Shown piece after piece: positions 44,597 to 52,034 of a DNA stretch of 52,034 nt. The translations under genes and the position numbers were made by a program. Numbering within the stretch: position 1 is the stretch's first letter; every line of letters begins with the position of its first letter. The notes under the pieces are model-generated. The model was not told the DNA's origin. It did not search any database and saw only the letters and a list, made by a program, of their open reading frames with translations. Source of the stretch: an uncultured Oscillospiraceae bacterium. GTDB lineage: Bacteria > Bacillota > Clostridia > Oscillospirales > Oscillospiraceae. The stretch is from assembly GCA_910587395.1 (NCBI GenBank), contig CAJULJ010000018.1, positions 1 through 52,034 on the forward strand, written 5' to 3'.

Positions 44597-45295
44597 TTAT
44601 TTCTCCTTTACAATAACGGTGGCAAAATAGCCCACATCATCCGGGCATTTGCTCAAATCGCCGCAGATGCGCTCGTCGGGCAGACCGCAGTTCTCCGCCA
44701 AAACAGCGCGTTCCAGCTGGCCGGTCCGCTTCAGCGCATCCACCAGCTCGGGCAGACGGCTGCCCGCCTTCATCAGGACCTTGGCGCCCAGCCGCTCCAA
44801 TTGGGGCTCCAGCGGGCCCTTGCCCACCGGGATCACCTGAAGGGGAGAGCCCCAGCTCACCAGAGTGGTCCCCAGTCGGGACGCCGCCGCGCAGAAGCTG
44901 GGGACGCCGGGGATCATGACCGTCTCATACCCCCGCTTCCGGACAAGGTCCATCACATATCCCCAGGTGGCATAAATGGACACGTCCCCCAGATTGAGCA
45001 TGGCCACGTCCTCCCCCGCGTCCAGATGGACCTGGATGGCGTCCGCCGCCTTCTCGTGGGCGGCGCGGATCAGGGCCTTGTCCCGCTCCATGGAAAAATA
45101 CAGGGGCAGGACGGCCTTGCCGTCAAGCGGCAGGGCCTGACGCACGATGTCCAGGGCCAGGGTCTCGCCGCTTTTGGTTTGGGGCGCGGCGACGACCGGG
45201 CAATGGCGCAGGACGCGGACCGCTTTCATGGTCAGCAGCTCCGGGTCGCCGGGCCCCACCCCCACCCCGTAGAGGATGCCTTTTTTCAGTTCCAT
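44597..45295 (-). CDS. cbiL: Cobalt-factor II / precorrin-2 C20-methyltransferase
   Basis: A 232-residue methylase with YGVGVGPGDPELLTMKAV, LNLGDVSIYATWGYV and MIPGVPSFCAAASRLG, typical of CbiL/CobI. It methylates C20. It overlaps the cbiD stop by 10 bases. Confidence 0.95.
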   Translation of the reverse strand: MELKKGILYGVGVGPGDPELLTMKAVRVLRHCPVVAAPQTKSGETLALDIVRQALPLDGKAVLPLYFSMERDKALIRAAHEKAADAIQVHLDAGEDVAMLNLGDVSIYATWGYVMDLVRKRGYETVMIPGVPSFCAAASRLGTTLVSWGSPLQVIPVGKGPLEPQLERLGAKVLMKAGSRLPELVDALKRTGQLERAVLAENCGLPDERICGDLSKCPDDVGYFATVIVKEK

Positions 45296-46434
45296 CGTTC
45301 CAAAATCTCCTTTGCTCTCCCGGTCCGGCCCAGCAGGCCGTATACGTTGGAAAATATCACCGCGCCGATGTCATAGGCCCCCGCCGCCCACCGCTCCAGA
45401 TGGAGCTGGATGGCACTCAGCAGGCTGTCCATGACCTGCTCCCGCAGTCCGGCCCGGTCCAGCAGCTCGACGCAGGCGTCGGTGGTGGCGGCATCCATCA
45501 GCGTTCGGCACAGCTCCCGGCCGGCTCCGCATAAAGCCGCATGGGCACAAAACAGCTCTGTACGGCAGTCGGCGTAACGGGAGTGGGTATTCATGACGCC
45601 CCCTGCCACCTTCACCAGTTTGCCGATGTGACCCACCAGCAGAACCTGCCGGAATCCTTCCGTGGCGGCGATGTCCAGCGCCTCCCCCAGGAAGTTGGAG
45701 CATTTCACCACGGGAACGCCCAGCCCGTCCAGCCCCCCGCTTCGCAGGAAGTCCTCGCCGTAGTTGCCGGGGGTGAGAATCAGCCTCCCCGTTCCCTCAG
45801 CCGCGGCCTGACGCTGCTGGAGGGCGATGGTGTCCACAATGGCCTGCTCGCTCATGGGCTCCACAATACCGGAGGTGCCCAGGATGGACAGCCCCCCCTC
45901 CACCCCCAGCACCGGGTTGAAAGTCCGCGCCGCCGCTTCCGCCCCGCCGGGAATGGAGACGGTCACTTCCAGGCCGCCGCCGTACCCCAGCTCGCCGCAG
46001 GCCTTTTCCACCTGCTCCTGAATCATCCGCCGGGGCGCCCGGTTGATGGCGGCGGCCCCCACAGGCTGGTCCAGACCGGGCTTGGTCACCCGGCCCACTC
46101 CCTCGCCGCCGTCAATATGAATTCCTGGGACAGCGCTTCGTCTCACCGTTGAGCACACCAGCATCCCGTTGGTTATGTCATAGTCGTCCCCGGCATCCTT
46201 ACGCACGCCGCACCGGGCGCTCCGCCCGGCCTCCAACAGCTCGGCATCCGCCAGACGGACCGACACCTCAATGCCTTTGGGCGTGGTCAGCGACACGGTA
46301 TCCGGAACTCTCCCGGTGAGCAGCAGCCGCGCCGCCCCCTCCGCCGCCAGGGCCGCGCAGGTGCCGGTGGTGTATCCGCAGCGAAGCATGGACCGCCCGC
46401 TGCGCACATAGTGGGTAAACTCTTCCGGTCCCAT
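45286..46434 (-). CDS. cbiD: Cobalt-precorrin-5B C1-methyltransferase
   Basis: A 382-residue CbiD. It has RCGYTTGTCAALAAEGAARLL, KDAGDDYDITNGM, GGEGVGRVTKPGLDQPVG and NFLGEALDIAATEGF. It methylates C1 with loss of the C20 unit in the anaerobic route, which identifies the pathway as oxygen-independent. The ATG at 46434 follows GGAGG; the first riboswitch and its terminator lie directly upstream. First gene of the 17-gene operon. Confidence 0.95.
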   Translation of the reverse strand: MGPEEFTHYVRSGRSMLRCGYTTGTCAALAAEGAARLLLTGRVPDTVSLTTPKGIEVSVRLADAELLEAGRSARCGVRKDAGDDYDITNGMLVCSTVRRSAVPGIHIDGGEGVGRVTKPGLDQPVGAAAINRAPRRMIQEQVEKACGELGYGGGLEVTVSIPGGAEAAARTFNPVLGVEGGLSILGTSGIVEPMSEQAIVDTIALQQRQAAAEGTGRLILTPGNYGEDFLRSGGLDGLGVPVVKCSNFLGEALDIAATEGFRQVLLVGHIGKLVKVAGGVMNTHSRYADCRTELFCAHAALCGAGRELCRTLMDAATTDACVELLDRAGLREQVMDSLLSAIQLHLERWAAGAYDIGAVIFSNVYGLLGRTGRAKEILERWN

Positions 46435-46450
46435 GACCGCGACCTCCTTC

Positions 46451-46481
46451 AAAAAGCGCCGCTGCCGAAGCGGAAGCGCGC
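46451..46481 (-). terminator. Leader terminator between B12 riboswitch and cbiD
   Basis: On the minus strand a CCGCT-TCGGC-AGCGG hairpin inside GCGC ends is followed by CGCTTTTTG, immediately before the cbiD ribosome binding site. It is the likely off-switch of the expression platform. Confidence 0.65.
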
Positions 46482-46499
46482 AAAGGCCCCGCCATGACA

Positions 46500-46650
46500 G
46501 GCGAGGCCGAACGGGACGTGTACTTCCGGTTTCGGCAGAAAGTCACCAGGCTGCTATGTATCTGACTTAGCCTCTCTCAGGGGGCATCACAGTGACCGAC
46601 TCGCAGGGATTCTCACCCTATTCCATAGGATATGCCGCAAGCGCGGCCGC
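46500..46650 (-). promoter_or_regulatory. Cobalamin riboswitch upstream of the cbiD operon
   Basis: The minus strand carries GGGTGAGAATCCC, GAGTCGGTCACTGTGA (within 46588-46618) and the B12-box region AAGTCAGATAC (46558-46568), in the order and spacing of a cobalamin riboswitch. A GGCC/GGCC hairpin (46485-46508) and a terminator follow. Bound corrinoid should shut off the cbi operon. Confidence 0.88.
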
Positions 46651-46677
46651 AGCTGGCATATATATGTAATTTGTTGT

Positions 46678-46706
46678 ATTGTATCATATGCGCCCTTTCC
46701 TGTAAA
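46678..46706 (-). promoter_or_regulatory. Promoter of the cbiD operon
   Basis: On the minus strand TTTACA (46701-46706), 17 bp, TACAAT (46678-46683), just upstream of the first riboswitch. Confidence 0.75.
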
Positions 46707-46746
46707 GAGGAGAGTATGCGCGTTCCACAAAATTTTGGATTCGCTC

Positions 46747-46774
46747 TTGACATCTTCCGGCTAAAGTGTATAAT
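46747..46774 (+). promoter_or_regulatory. Promoter of the cbiG leader
   Basis: TTGACA (46747-46752), 16 bp, TATAAT (46769-46774), divergent from the cbiD promoter with about 40 bp between the -35 boxes. Confidence 0.9.
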
Positions 46775-46799
46775 CAGAAGACAGCAGGACCATACAATT

Positions 46800-47030
46800 T
46801 CATAGGATATGATGATTGCGTTCCGCGCCGCTCCCGAGGGGTGCCGCGCGGAGAGGAAACTGGTCGGAATCCAGTACAGCTCCCGCTGCTGTGTTTGCAG
46901 GAGCCTGCTGTCGGAGCCGGAAGGCAGCCATTCGGGATCGCCCGGAGAAGGCAGGGCAGCAGGCGCAGGCGCATATTTTATGACGCCCCAATGCATAAGT
47001 CAGAAGACAGGCAACATGAAACACGTCCCG
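46800..47030 (+). promoter_or_regulatory. Cobalamin riboswitch upstream of cbiG
   Basis: The plus strand has GAGAGGAAACTGGTCGGAAT followed by CCAGTACAGCTCCCGCTGCTGTG, matching the conserved GAAxCxGGTGxGAATCC and CCCGCxACTGT core. The B12-box-like AAGTCAGAAGACAGGC lies near 46997. It is a second, divergent cobalamin riboswitch. Confidence 0.9.
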
Positions 47031-47080
47031 GGCCGGGGGGCCAGAGGACGGGTTTTGACTTGAGTTCACGCAAAAAGCGG

Positions 47081-47115
47081 GGCGTGGCGGACCTTTGTCC
47101 GCCACGCCTCTTTTT
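47081..47115 (+). terminator. First terminator downstream of the cbiG riboswitch
   Basis: GGCGTGGCGGA (47081-47091) pairs perfectly with 47098-47108, followed by TCTTTTTC. It is the probable expression platform. Confidence 0.9.
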
Positions 47116-47158
47116 CATTTGCAGGGCGGCGCCGCGCCGCAAAACCATCCGGCTTCAA

Positions 47159-47226
47159 AACGCGCTTTCGGAGCCTGAACCATGCCAGAGGTTCGGGATT
47201 CTTCCCCCGAAAGCTATTGAAGCGCT
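47159..47226 (+). other. Nested hairpin element in the cbiG leader
   Basis: GCTTTCGG (47164-47171) pairs with 47207-47214, and inside it CCTGAACC (47174-47181) pairs with GGTTCGGG (47190-47197) around an 8-nt loop. It lies between two terminators. No known riboswitch consensus was recognised. Confidence 0.45.
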
Positions 47227-47318
47227 CTTTCCCTTCCAGGAGGCAGGCGGCCCGGCAGGGCAGTAGGGGGCTCCGCCGGGCGCGCCCCTCCGCAAGGGGA
47301 TGGAGAGCACCTCAAGCC

Positions 47319-47344
47319 GCCGCTGAGCGATCAGCGGCCTTTTT
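47319..47344 (+). terminator. Second terminator, just before cbiG
   Basis: GCCGCTGA-GCGA-TCAGCGGC followed by CTTTTT, 34 bp before the cbiG ATG. With the terminator at 47081 it gives two termination points between the promoter and one gene. Confidence 0.85.
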
Positions 47345-47377
47345 GCGTGTCAACACCATTTGAGAGGAGGCCCCTCC

Positions 47378-48400
47378 ATGAAGCTGGCCATATTCGCCTA
47401 CAGCCGCCGGGGCTGTGAAACCGCCCTGCAAGCGCGGGAGGCGTTGTGCGGTCCGCGGGACGATTGCCGCTGTTACGCCTCTGAAAAGTACGCGCAGGGG
47501 GAATTCGCCCCCATCCAATCCCCCTGTGCCCCATTCACCGGGCCGCTGTTCGCCTGGGCGGACGCCCTGGTATTCGTGGGCGCGGCCGGCATCGCCGTGC
47601 GCTCCATCGCGCCCCACGTGCGGGACAAGCGCACCGACCCGGCGGTGCTGTGCGTGGACGAGCTGGGGCGGTTCGTCATCCCCCTGCTGTCCGGGCACAT
47701 CGGCGGAGCCAACGCGCTGGCCCAGCGGCTGGCGGCGGCGCTGGAAGCGGTCCCGGTCGTCACCACCGCCACGGACATCAACGGCCGCTTCTCCGTGGAC
47801 GCCTGGGCCGCCCGAAACGGCCTGTTCATCGACAGCATGGACGCGGCCAAAGCCGTCTCCGCCGCCATTCTGGAGGGCCCGGTGCCGCTGTTCTGCGACT
47901 TCCCCGTGGCCGGAGCGCTGCCCCCCGGCACGCGGCGGGGCGATTCCGGACCGGTGGGCATCTGCGTCTCCTGGAGAAAGCAAGCGCCCTTTGCCCGCAC
48001 CCTCCTGCTGGTGCCGCCGGTGCTCCGCCTGGGCCTGGGGTGCCGCCGGGGAATCAGCGAAGACGCCCTCCGTGACGCGGTGGAGGGTGTGCTGGACGAG
48101 CACGAAATCCATCCCAAGGCCGTCAAATGCGCCGCCTCCATCGACCTGAAGCGGGACGAGCCGGGCCTGCTGGCCTATTGCGCGGCGCGGAACTGGCCGC
48201 TGTCCTTCCACAGCGCGGAGCGGCTGGCGGCGCTGGAGGGCGATTTCACCCCCTCGGAGCGGGTCCTGCGCGTCACGGGTGTGGACAACGTGTGCGAACG
48301 CGCCGCCATGGTGGGCGCGCAGCGCCTTCTGGTGCGCAAGACAGCCCGAAACGGCGTCACTGTGGCGGTGGCGGAGGAGCGCTGGGAGGCGCGGTTTTAG
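47378..48400 (+). CDS. cbiG: Cobalt-precorrin-5A hydrolase
   Basis: A 340-residue CbiG. The N-terminal domain has FVGAAGIAVRSIAPHVRDK, DELGRFVIPLLSGHIGGANALA and TTATDINGRFSVD. The C-terminal CbiG_C domain has LGLGCRRGISEDALRDAV, SIDLKRDEPGLL and the final TGVDNVCERAAM. It opens the delta-lactone, releasing acetaldehyde, just before the CbiD step. It stands alone on the plus strand, divergent from the other cbi genes, behind its own riboswitch. The ATG at 47378 has GAGGAGG upstream. Confidence 0.95.
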   Translation: MKLAIFAYSRRGCETALQAREALCGPRDDCRCYASEKYAQGEFAPIQSPCAPFTGPLFAWADALVFVGAAGIAVRSIAPHVRDKRTDPAVLCVDELGRFVIPLLSGHIGGANALAQRLAAALEAVPVVTTATDINGRFSVDAWAARNGLFIDSMDAAKAVSAAILEGPVPLFCDFPVAGALPPGTRRGDSGPVGICVSWRKQAPFARTLLLVPPVLRLGLGCRRGISEDALRDAVEGVLDEHEIHPKAVKCAASIDLKRDEPGLLAYCAARNWPLSFHSAERLAALEGDFTPSERVLRVTGVDNVCERAAMVGAQRLLVRKTARNGVTVAVAEERWEARF

Positions 48401-48402
48401 CG

Positions 48403-48418
48403 TGCAACGTTGACTTTT
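48403..48418. repeat. 16-bp inverted copy shared with the left module
   Basis: TGCAACGTTGACTTTT is the exact reverse complement of 1440-1455, which lies just before the ParB-BMP gene. It marks the inner edge of the homology between the two end modules. Confidence 0.8.
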
Positions 48419-48472
48419 CACGTATACGGAGTCACCGCTTGCCCGGCTAAACGAGCGCGGGACTCATTATAT

Positions 48473-48502
48473 ATATTACCCTCCGGCGAACATCTGTCAA
48501 CG
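48473..48502 (-). promoter_or_regulatory. Promoter firing towards the cbiG 3' end
   Basis: On the minus strand TTGACA (48497-48502), 18 bp, TAATAT (48473-48478). It is the counterpart of the left ncRNA promoter. The predicted transcript starts with a GAGTC..GACTC hairpin near 48465 and would run antisense to the end of cbiG. Confidence 0.6.
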
Positions 48503-48540
48503 GCTTGTTTCGCACGAAAACGGGCAACCCCGCGCCGTTT

Positions 48541-48562
48541 ATCCCTCCCGGCTGGGAGGGAT
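48541..48562 (+). promoter_or_regulatory. Hairpin enclosing the Shine-Dalgarno of the right tail-like gene
   Basis: TATCCCTCCC and GGGAGGGATA form a perfect 10-bp stem with a GGCT loop, 6 nt before the ATG at 48569. Compared with the left copy, both arms have changed together, so pairing is preserved. Confidence 0.75.
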
Positions 48563-48568
48563 AAAAAT

Positions 48569-48925
48569 ATGCAACAAACAGAAACGTACAAGCTGGACCT
48601 GATCGAAAAAAACGACCCGTTCTCGCCGGACCCGCTCAACGAGAACGCCCAGAAGCTGGAGGCGGCGCTGGAGACGGCCCGAGCCGGGACCGCCGCCCTG
48701 GAGCAGCGCGTGTCCGTGCTGGAGCTGCACAAATGCGTGGCGGGCTATCACGGAGGGAGCGGGTTCGTCGACCTGGGCTTCACCCCCGTGGCGGTTTTCG
48801 CCATCGGCGACAAGGGAAACGGCTTCGCCATCGCGGGCTACGGCCTGAACGGCCTCGGCATCGCGGAGGGCGGCTTTGAGCACGCCAGCTATTTCACCAA
48901 CTGCCGCTACGTTGCGTTCGCCTGA
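48569..48925 (+). CDS. Small phage-tail-fibre-like protein (right copy)
   Basis: A 118-residue paralogue of 624-1046. It shares the N-terminal YKLDLIEKNDPFSPDPLNEN and AQKLEAAL, and has a short coiled coil (about 30-52) with LEQRVSVLE. The C-terminal domain is different in detail, Gly-rich, with FVDLGFTPVAVFAIG and a NCRYVAF ending (left copy: GYIAFD). Conservation is strong at the N-terminus and weak in the tip, as expected of fibre-like proteins with a fixed base and a variable binding tip. Start chosen at 48569 behind the GGGAGGG hairpin. Convergent with the surface protein. Confidence 0.75.
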   Translation: MQQTETYKLDLIEKNDPFSPDPLNENAQKLEAALETARAGTAALEQRVSVLELHKCVAGYHGGSGFVDLGFTPVAVFAIGDKGNGFAIAGYGLNGLGIAEGGFEHASYFTNCRYVAFA

Positions 48926-48938
48926 GAAAGCGCAAAAG

Positions 48939-48970
48939 AAAGGCCCCCCGGGAAATCCCGGGGGGCCTTT
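48939..48970. terminator. Bidirectional terminator, right module
   Basis: GGCCCCCCGGG (942-952 of this kilobase) pairs with 48957-48967 around AAAT, with flanking A and T runs. It is the mirror image of the element at 577-613. Confidence 0.9.
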
Positions 48971-49020
48971 TTTCGTGCTTGTTCGTTCTGCGTTCCCAGA
49001 ACCGTCAGGTCAGAACTTAA

Positions 49021-52000
49021 TTAGTTCTGATCCCAGCAGACGTAGATGCAGGTGACGACCAGCGGGTTGCTGGGATCCACGACAGCGGACACCTTCAGGG
49101 CGCGCCCGGTGACGGGATTGATGGAACCGGCCTCGTTCAGCGTGGTCAGGTCGGTGATGCCCGGCCAGATGTAGCCGTTGGAGGTGCCGATCTTCGGGCT
49201 GTTGGAGGCGTTCAGGTTCACGACCTTAGCGCCGGCAACGCGCTCCAGGATGGGGTGGCTCCCGTCGCCGCTGAAGGTAGCGGTCTGGGCGTCGCGGGTC
49301 ACGGCGGTGTAGGTCACGCCGGCCATGTAGCCCAGAGCCGGACGGTAGGTGGTGGCGTTGTAGACAGGATCGCTGCCAGTGGAAGCGCCGTCAACCGCAG
49401 TTGTGTTGTCGAAGTACACACCGGCCTCCCAAGTGCCGTCCGGGTTGTAGATGCCCGCGGTGTAGATCTTCTGTCCGTCGTTGGCGGTCTTGCCGGTGTC
49501 CTTCAGGTTCAGGAACACGTCGTTGACCAGGTTGTAGTCATCCTGACCGGCAGTGGACCCGGTGGGATCGTTGGTCAGCCACACCTGCTGGGCCTCGCCG
49601 TCCTGATACAGGGTGTACTTCCAGGCATCGGTGCCCCAGGAGTTGATCAGGTTGTAGTTGGGATCGCCCACGTAGTACAGGCCGGAACCGCCGCTCCAGG
49701 ACACAGCGGCCTTGGGCAGGATGATGGTGTCAACCTTCATGGCGGTGGCGCCGCTCTGGGCGTAGGTGTAGGGACTCTCGGTGTAGTAGGTCATCTCATT
49801 GACCTCGGCCGCGGTGGTGCCGTTGTTACCGTCCAAAATGTGGGCGATGGTCACGTCGGTGCCCACCGCGCCGTCCATGTTCAGAACGACCTGGCTGGAG
49901 GAGCCCTTCAGCTCGCTGATGCCGTTGTAGACCTCAGCCTTCACGCTGTCGGTACCGTAGCCGGACACCAGGATGAACTTGGTGGCCTCGGTGAAGTACT
50001 TGTTGCTGCCCGTGTCGGTCTCTTTCGCGCCCAGGGTCACGTCGGTGTTGGTGATCTGGATGTCGCTGTCGAACGCGGTCTCGGGGGTGCCGGCGGAGTC
50101 GCTCTGATAGGCGCCGTTGTGGATACCCAGGCGAGCCATGTTGTTCAGGTACTCGTTGCGGTTCACGTACGGGTCGTTAACGATGCCGTCGGCGATGTCG
50201 CCGGTGATGGCGAAGCCGCGGTACACGCCCATGCCGATGCCGTTGATGGTACCGGTGGTCTGGCCGAAGGTGTCGCGGAAGGGCACGCCCAGATCGTCGG
50301 TGCCGGTAATGTTGGTCAGGGTGGTGCTGGTCGCCTGGCCATAGCCGGCAACAGTGTCAGCCTGAGGAGCCCAGTACTGCTTCAGCTGGACAGTCTTGAT
50401 CTCGCCGTTCATATCAACGCCGGTCAGGAAGTAGTTGAAGGTGCTGGTGCTGGTGGCCTGGCTGTAATCCTGGTAGGTGCCGTACAGGAAGCTGGCGCCG
50501 AAGGTGCGCTCAGCGCCCAGGTACTTGCCCTCGTGGTCCAGATAGAACTTGTAAGCCACGTTGGCGTAGCCCTCTTCCCAGTTGGTGCCGCCCTGGACCC
50601 AGCCCTGCGGGATGGCGGTGTTGGGAGCGGGATTCGTTCTGGCCTGGCTGTCGGACCAGCCCACTACAGTGTGGTAGTACTTGGAGCGCTCCAGGACGGT
50701 GCCGTTGTCCAGAGTGACGGTGCCCGCGTTGACGTTGTAGGCAACCACGGTGCCCTCCACGGGAGCGGTCACCTTGTTCATCAGGAAGTAAGCGGTCTCA
50801 GCGCCGGCGCCGTTGATCGCGGCGGTCTCAGCGGCGGAGACGGTGCGCGGGGTGGTGCCGGTGATGTGGATGCCGAACTCGTAGTCGCCCAGAGCCTTGG
50901 TGGAGTTGCCCACCAGAGCGTCCTGCGCGATCACGCCGGTCAGCACGTCGTTCACAGAGTGCACGTTCACGCCGGCTGCGGTGGTCGGGGTAGCCGCGCC
51001 GATGCCGCCAGCGGCCAGGCCGCCGCCGGTGCCGGCGGTGATGAACATGGTCTCCAGCTGCTGGGCGGGAGTCGCGCCGGTGGCCACAGTGCCGTTGTCC
51101 ATTACGGGCACGCCGATGGTGGGCACGCGGTTGACGTTGTTGGACTCGGTGATCTGAGAGGACTCAATGTTCAGCGCGATGACAGCGTCCAGGGTCTTGC
51201 TGGAGCTGTTGGAGATCAGCTTGTACATGCGCACGGGGCTCTCGATCACGTCAGCCTCGTCCACGGCCACGCCGTCGCCGATCAGGTCGTCGTCGGTGAA
51301 GTTGGAGCCGAACTTGCCGAAGGAGTTGTTGAAGTTGGTCACGGTGTCGGCGTTGATGCTGGTGAAGCCGGACTCCTTGGCCAGGTCGAACAGGTTCTTG
51401 CCGCCGTCGGCGGCGTCACTGGCAGTGAGGTTGACAGCCGTGGGGTTGGACTGGCTGTTGGCGTCCACGGTGGTCACCACGTCGGTCAGGGTGGCCTTGT
51501 CAAAGTAAGCGAACACGTGCTTCTTGTTGTTGGAAACCACGCCGGTGCCGTCGTCGTACCACAGCTTCAGCTTGTGGCCGATCAGGTCGATGCCGGTCTC
51601 CAGCTCATACTTGACGTTGTTGCCCAGCACGGCGTCATTGGCGTCGGTACCGCTGGCCACCGCGATGGTGGGATAGCCGCTCACGTCAAACTTCGTTTGC
51701 CAAGTGTAGGCGGTGTAGGGGATGTCAACGGCGAGGGCAGAACCGTTTACGTGCCTGGTCTGAGTGCCCGCATAGCCCATGACGGAACCGGTCTCGCCGG
51801 TCTGCTGGTTGCCCAGCAGGATGCCGTTGTCAGTCATGGCCAGGCCGAAGATGTGCTTGCCCAGAGTGGGGTTGGTGGCGGAACCCACCACGCCGCCGGT
51901 CATGCCGGTCTGCTGGTAGCCGAAGGCGGGGGTGTAAACGACCATGGGCACCTTGGCGTCAGCCTGGAACAGCAGCTCGGCCACCACGTCGCGGCGGGAG

Positions 52001-52034
52001 GCCAGATACAGGGTGTTGCCGTAGTGGGTGGTCT
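49021..52034 (-). CDS. Large surface (S-layer-like) protein, N-terminal part outside window
   Basis: The frame is open from the right edge to the TAA at 49021; at least 1004 residues are present, and the GTG at 51987 is an internal codon because the frame continues in TTHYGNTLYLASRRD up to the edge. The protein is rich in Thr, Gly, Ala, Asn, Val and Asp, low in Lys, with almost no Cys until the last residues. No membrane segment, SLH domain or LPXTG is visible. The C-terminal ~60 residues match the protein at 1-543 (WPGITDL, TLNEAGSI, PVTGRALKV, DPSNPLVV). Codon use is strongly biased to C-ending codons, as in abundant proteins. An S-layer-type structural role is inferred. Confidence 0.75.
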   Translation of the reverse strand, partial: TTHYGNTLYLASRRDVVAELLFQADAKVPMVVYTPAFGYQQTGMTGGVVGSATNPTLGKHIFGLAMTDNGILLGNQQTGETGSVMGYAGTQTRHVNGSALAVDIPYTAYTWQTKFDVSGYPTIAVASGTDANDAVLGNNVKYELETGIDLIGHKLKLWYDDGTGVVSNNKKHVFAYFDKATLTDVVTTVDANSQSNPTAVNLTASDAADGGKNLFDLAKESGFTSINADTVTNFNNSFGKFGSNFTDDDLIGDGVAVDEADVIESPVRMYKLISNSSSKTLDAVIALNIESSQITESNNVNRVPTIGVPVMDNGTVATGATPAQQLETMFITAGTGGGLAAGGIGAATPTTAAGVNVHSVNDVLTGVIAQDALVGNSTKALGDYEFGIHITGTTPRTVSAAETAAINGAGAETAYFLMNKVTAPVEGTVVAYNVNAGTVTLDNGTVLERSKYYHTVVGWSDSQARTNPAPNTAIPQGWVQGGTNWEEGYANVAYKFYLDHEGKYLGAERTFGASFLYGTYQDYSQATSTSTFNYFLTGVDMNGEIKTVQLKQYWAPQADTVAGYGQATSTTLTNITGTDDLGVPFRDTFGQTTGTINGIGMGVYRGFAITGDIADGIVNDPYVNRNEYLNNMARLGIHNGAYQSDSAGTPETAFDSDIQITNTDVTLGAKETDTGSNKYFTEATKFILVSGYGTDSVKAEVYNGISELKGSSSQVVLNMDGAVGTDVTIAHILDGNNGTTAAEVNEMTYYTESPYTYAQSGATAMKVDTIILPKAAVSWSGGSGLYYVGDPNYNLINSWGTDAWKYTLYQDGEAQQVWLTNDPTGSTAGQDDYNLVNDVFLNLKDTGKTANDGQKIYTAGIYNPDGTWEAGVYFDNTTAVDGASTGSDPVYNATTYRPALGYMAGVTYTAVTRDAQTATFSGDGSHPILERVAGAKVVNLNASNSPKIGTSNGYIWPGITDLTTLNEAGSINPVTGRALKVSAVVDPSNPLVVTCIYVCWDQN

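Overview
The window looks like chromosome from a high-GC gut-type Clostridia, probably an Oscillospirales/Oscillospiraceae member. Signs are a T-box leader, a CIRCE-controlled hrcA-grpE-dnaK-dnaJ operon, an aspS-gatCAB operon with an archaeal-type AspRS, a complete anaerobic cobalamin operon under B12 riboswitches, and consensus sigma-A promoters in GC-rich DNA. The genus cannot be fixed from sequence alone. There is no prophage, CRISPR array, insertion sequence, rRNA or tRNA in the window.

Layout. Both ends carry the same kind of module in opposite orientation. At the left is the 3' end of a very large Thr/Gly/Asn-rich surface protein (1-543, +), a bidirectional terminator, then a small phage-tail-like protein (624-1046, -). 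At the right is the mirror image: small protein (48569-48925, +), terminator, and a paralogous surface protein (49021-52034, -, running off the window). Each small gene has a perfect hairpin enclosing its Shine-Dalgarno sequence. Beside each, a TTGACA promoter fires away from the small gene. On the left it starts exactly at the terminal stem of a ~240-nt structured RNA (1173-1413); on the right only a short hairpin RNA is possible.

Between the modules lie: a cytosolic ParB-like/BMP fusion with a translationally coupled atypical metallophosphoesterase (1.4-4.1 kb); an AGCS symporter; gatB, gatA, gatC and aspS under a T-box (5.9-10.8 kb, -); a family-4 uracil-DNA glycosylase; a tandem-OB single-strand-binding-like protein; two small unknown genes; dnaJ, dnaK, grpE and hrcA (-) with CIRCE; a bacterial protein O-mannosyltransferase; a PHP phosphatase and RpiB-type isomerase; rnmV, holA and comEC (-); a HAD hydrolase, a ferritin-like protein and a PcrA/UvrD helicase; and an AT-rich, probably acquired GyrI-like gene.

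From 31.7 to 46.4 kb, 17 tightly packed minus-strand genes (cbiD, cbiL, cbiF, cbiH, cbiJ, cbiET, cbiA, cobT, cobU, cobS, a truncated cobU paralogue, cobC, cbiB, cobD, cbiP, cbiC, cobO) encode anaerobic adenosylcobalamin synthesis. cbiG lies apart on the plus strand (47378-48400). Two divergent cobalamin riboswitches sit between cbiD and cbiG, each with its own promoter and terminator, so corrinoid should repress both arms. Cobalt chelatase and cobalt transport genes are not in the window.

The most novel-looking elements are the inverted surface-protein/tail-like modules with their RNA structures, the ncRNA/ParB-BMP/phosphoesterase locus, and the 107-residue CobU-like protein.
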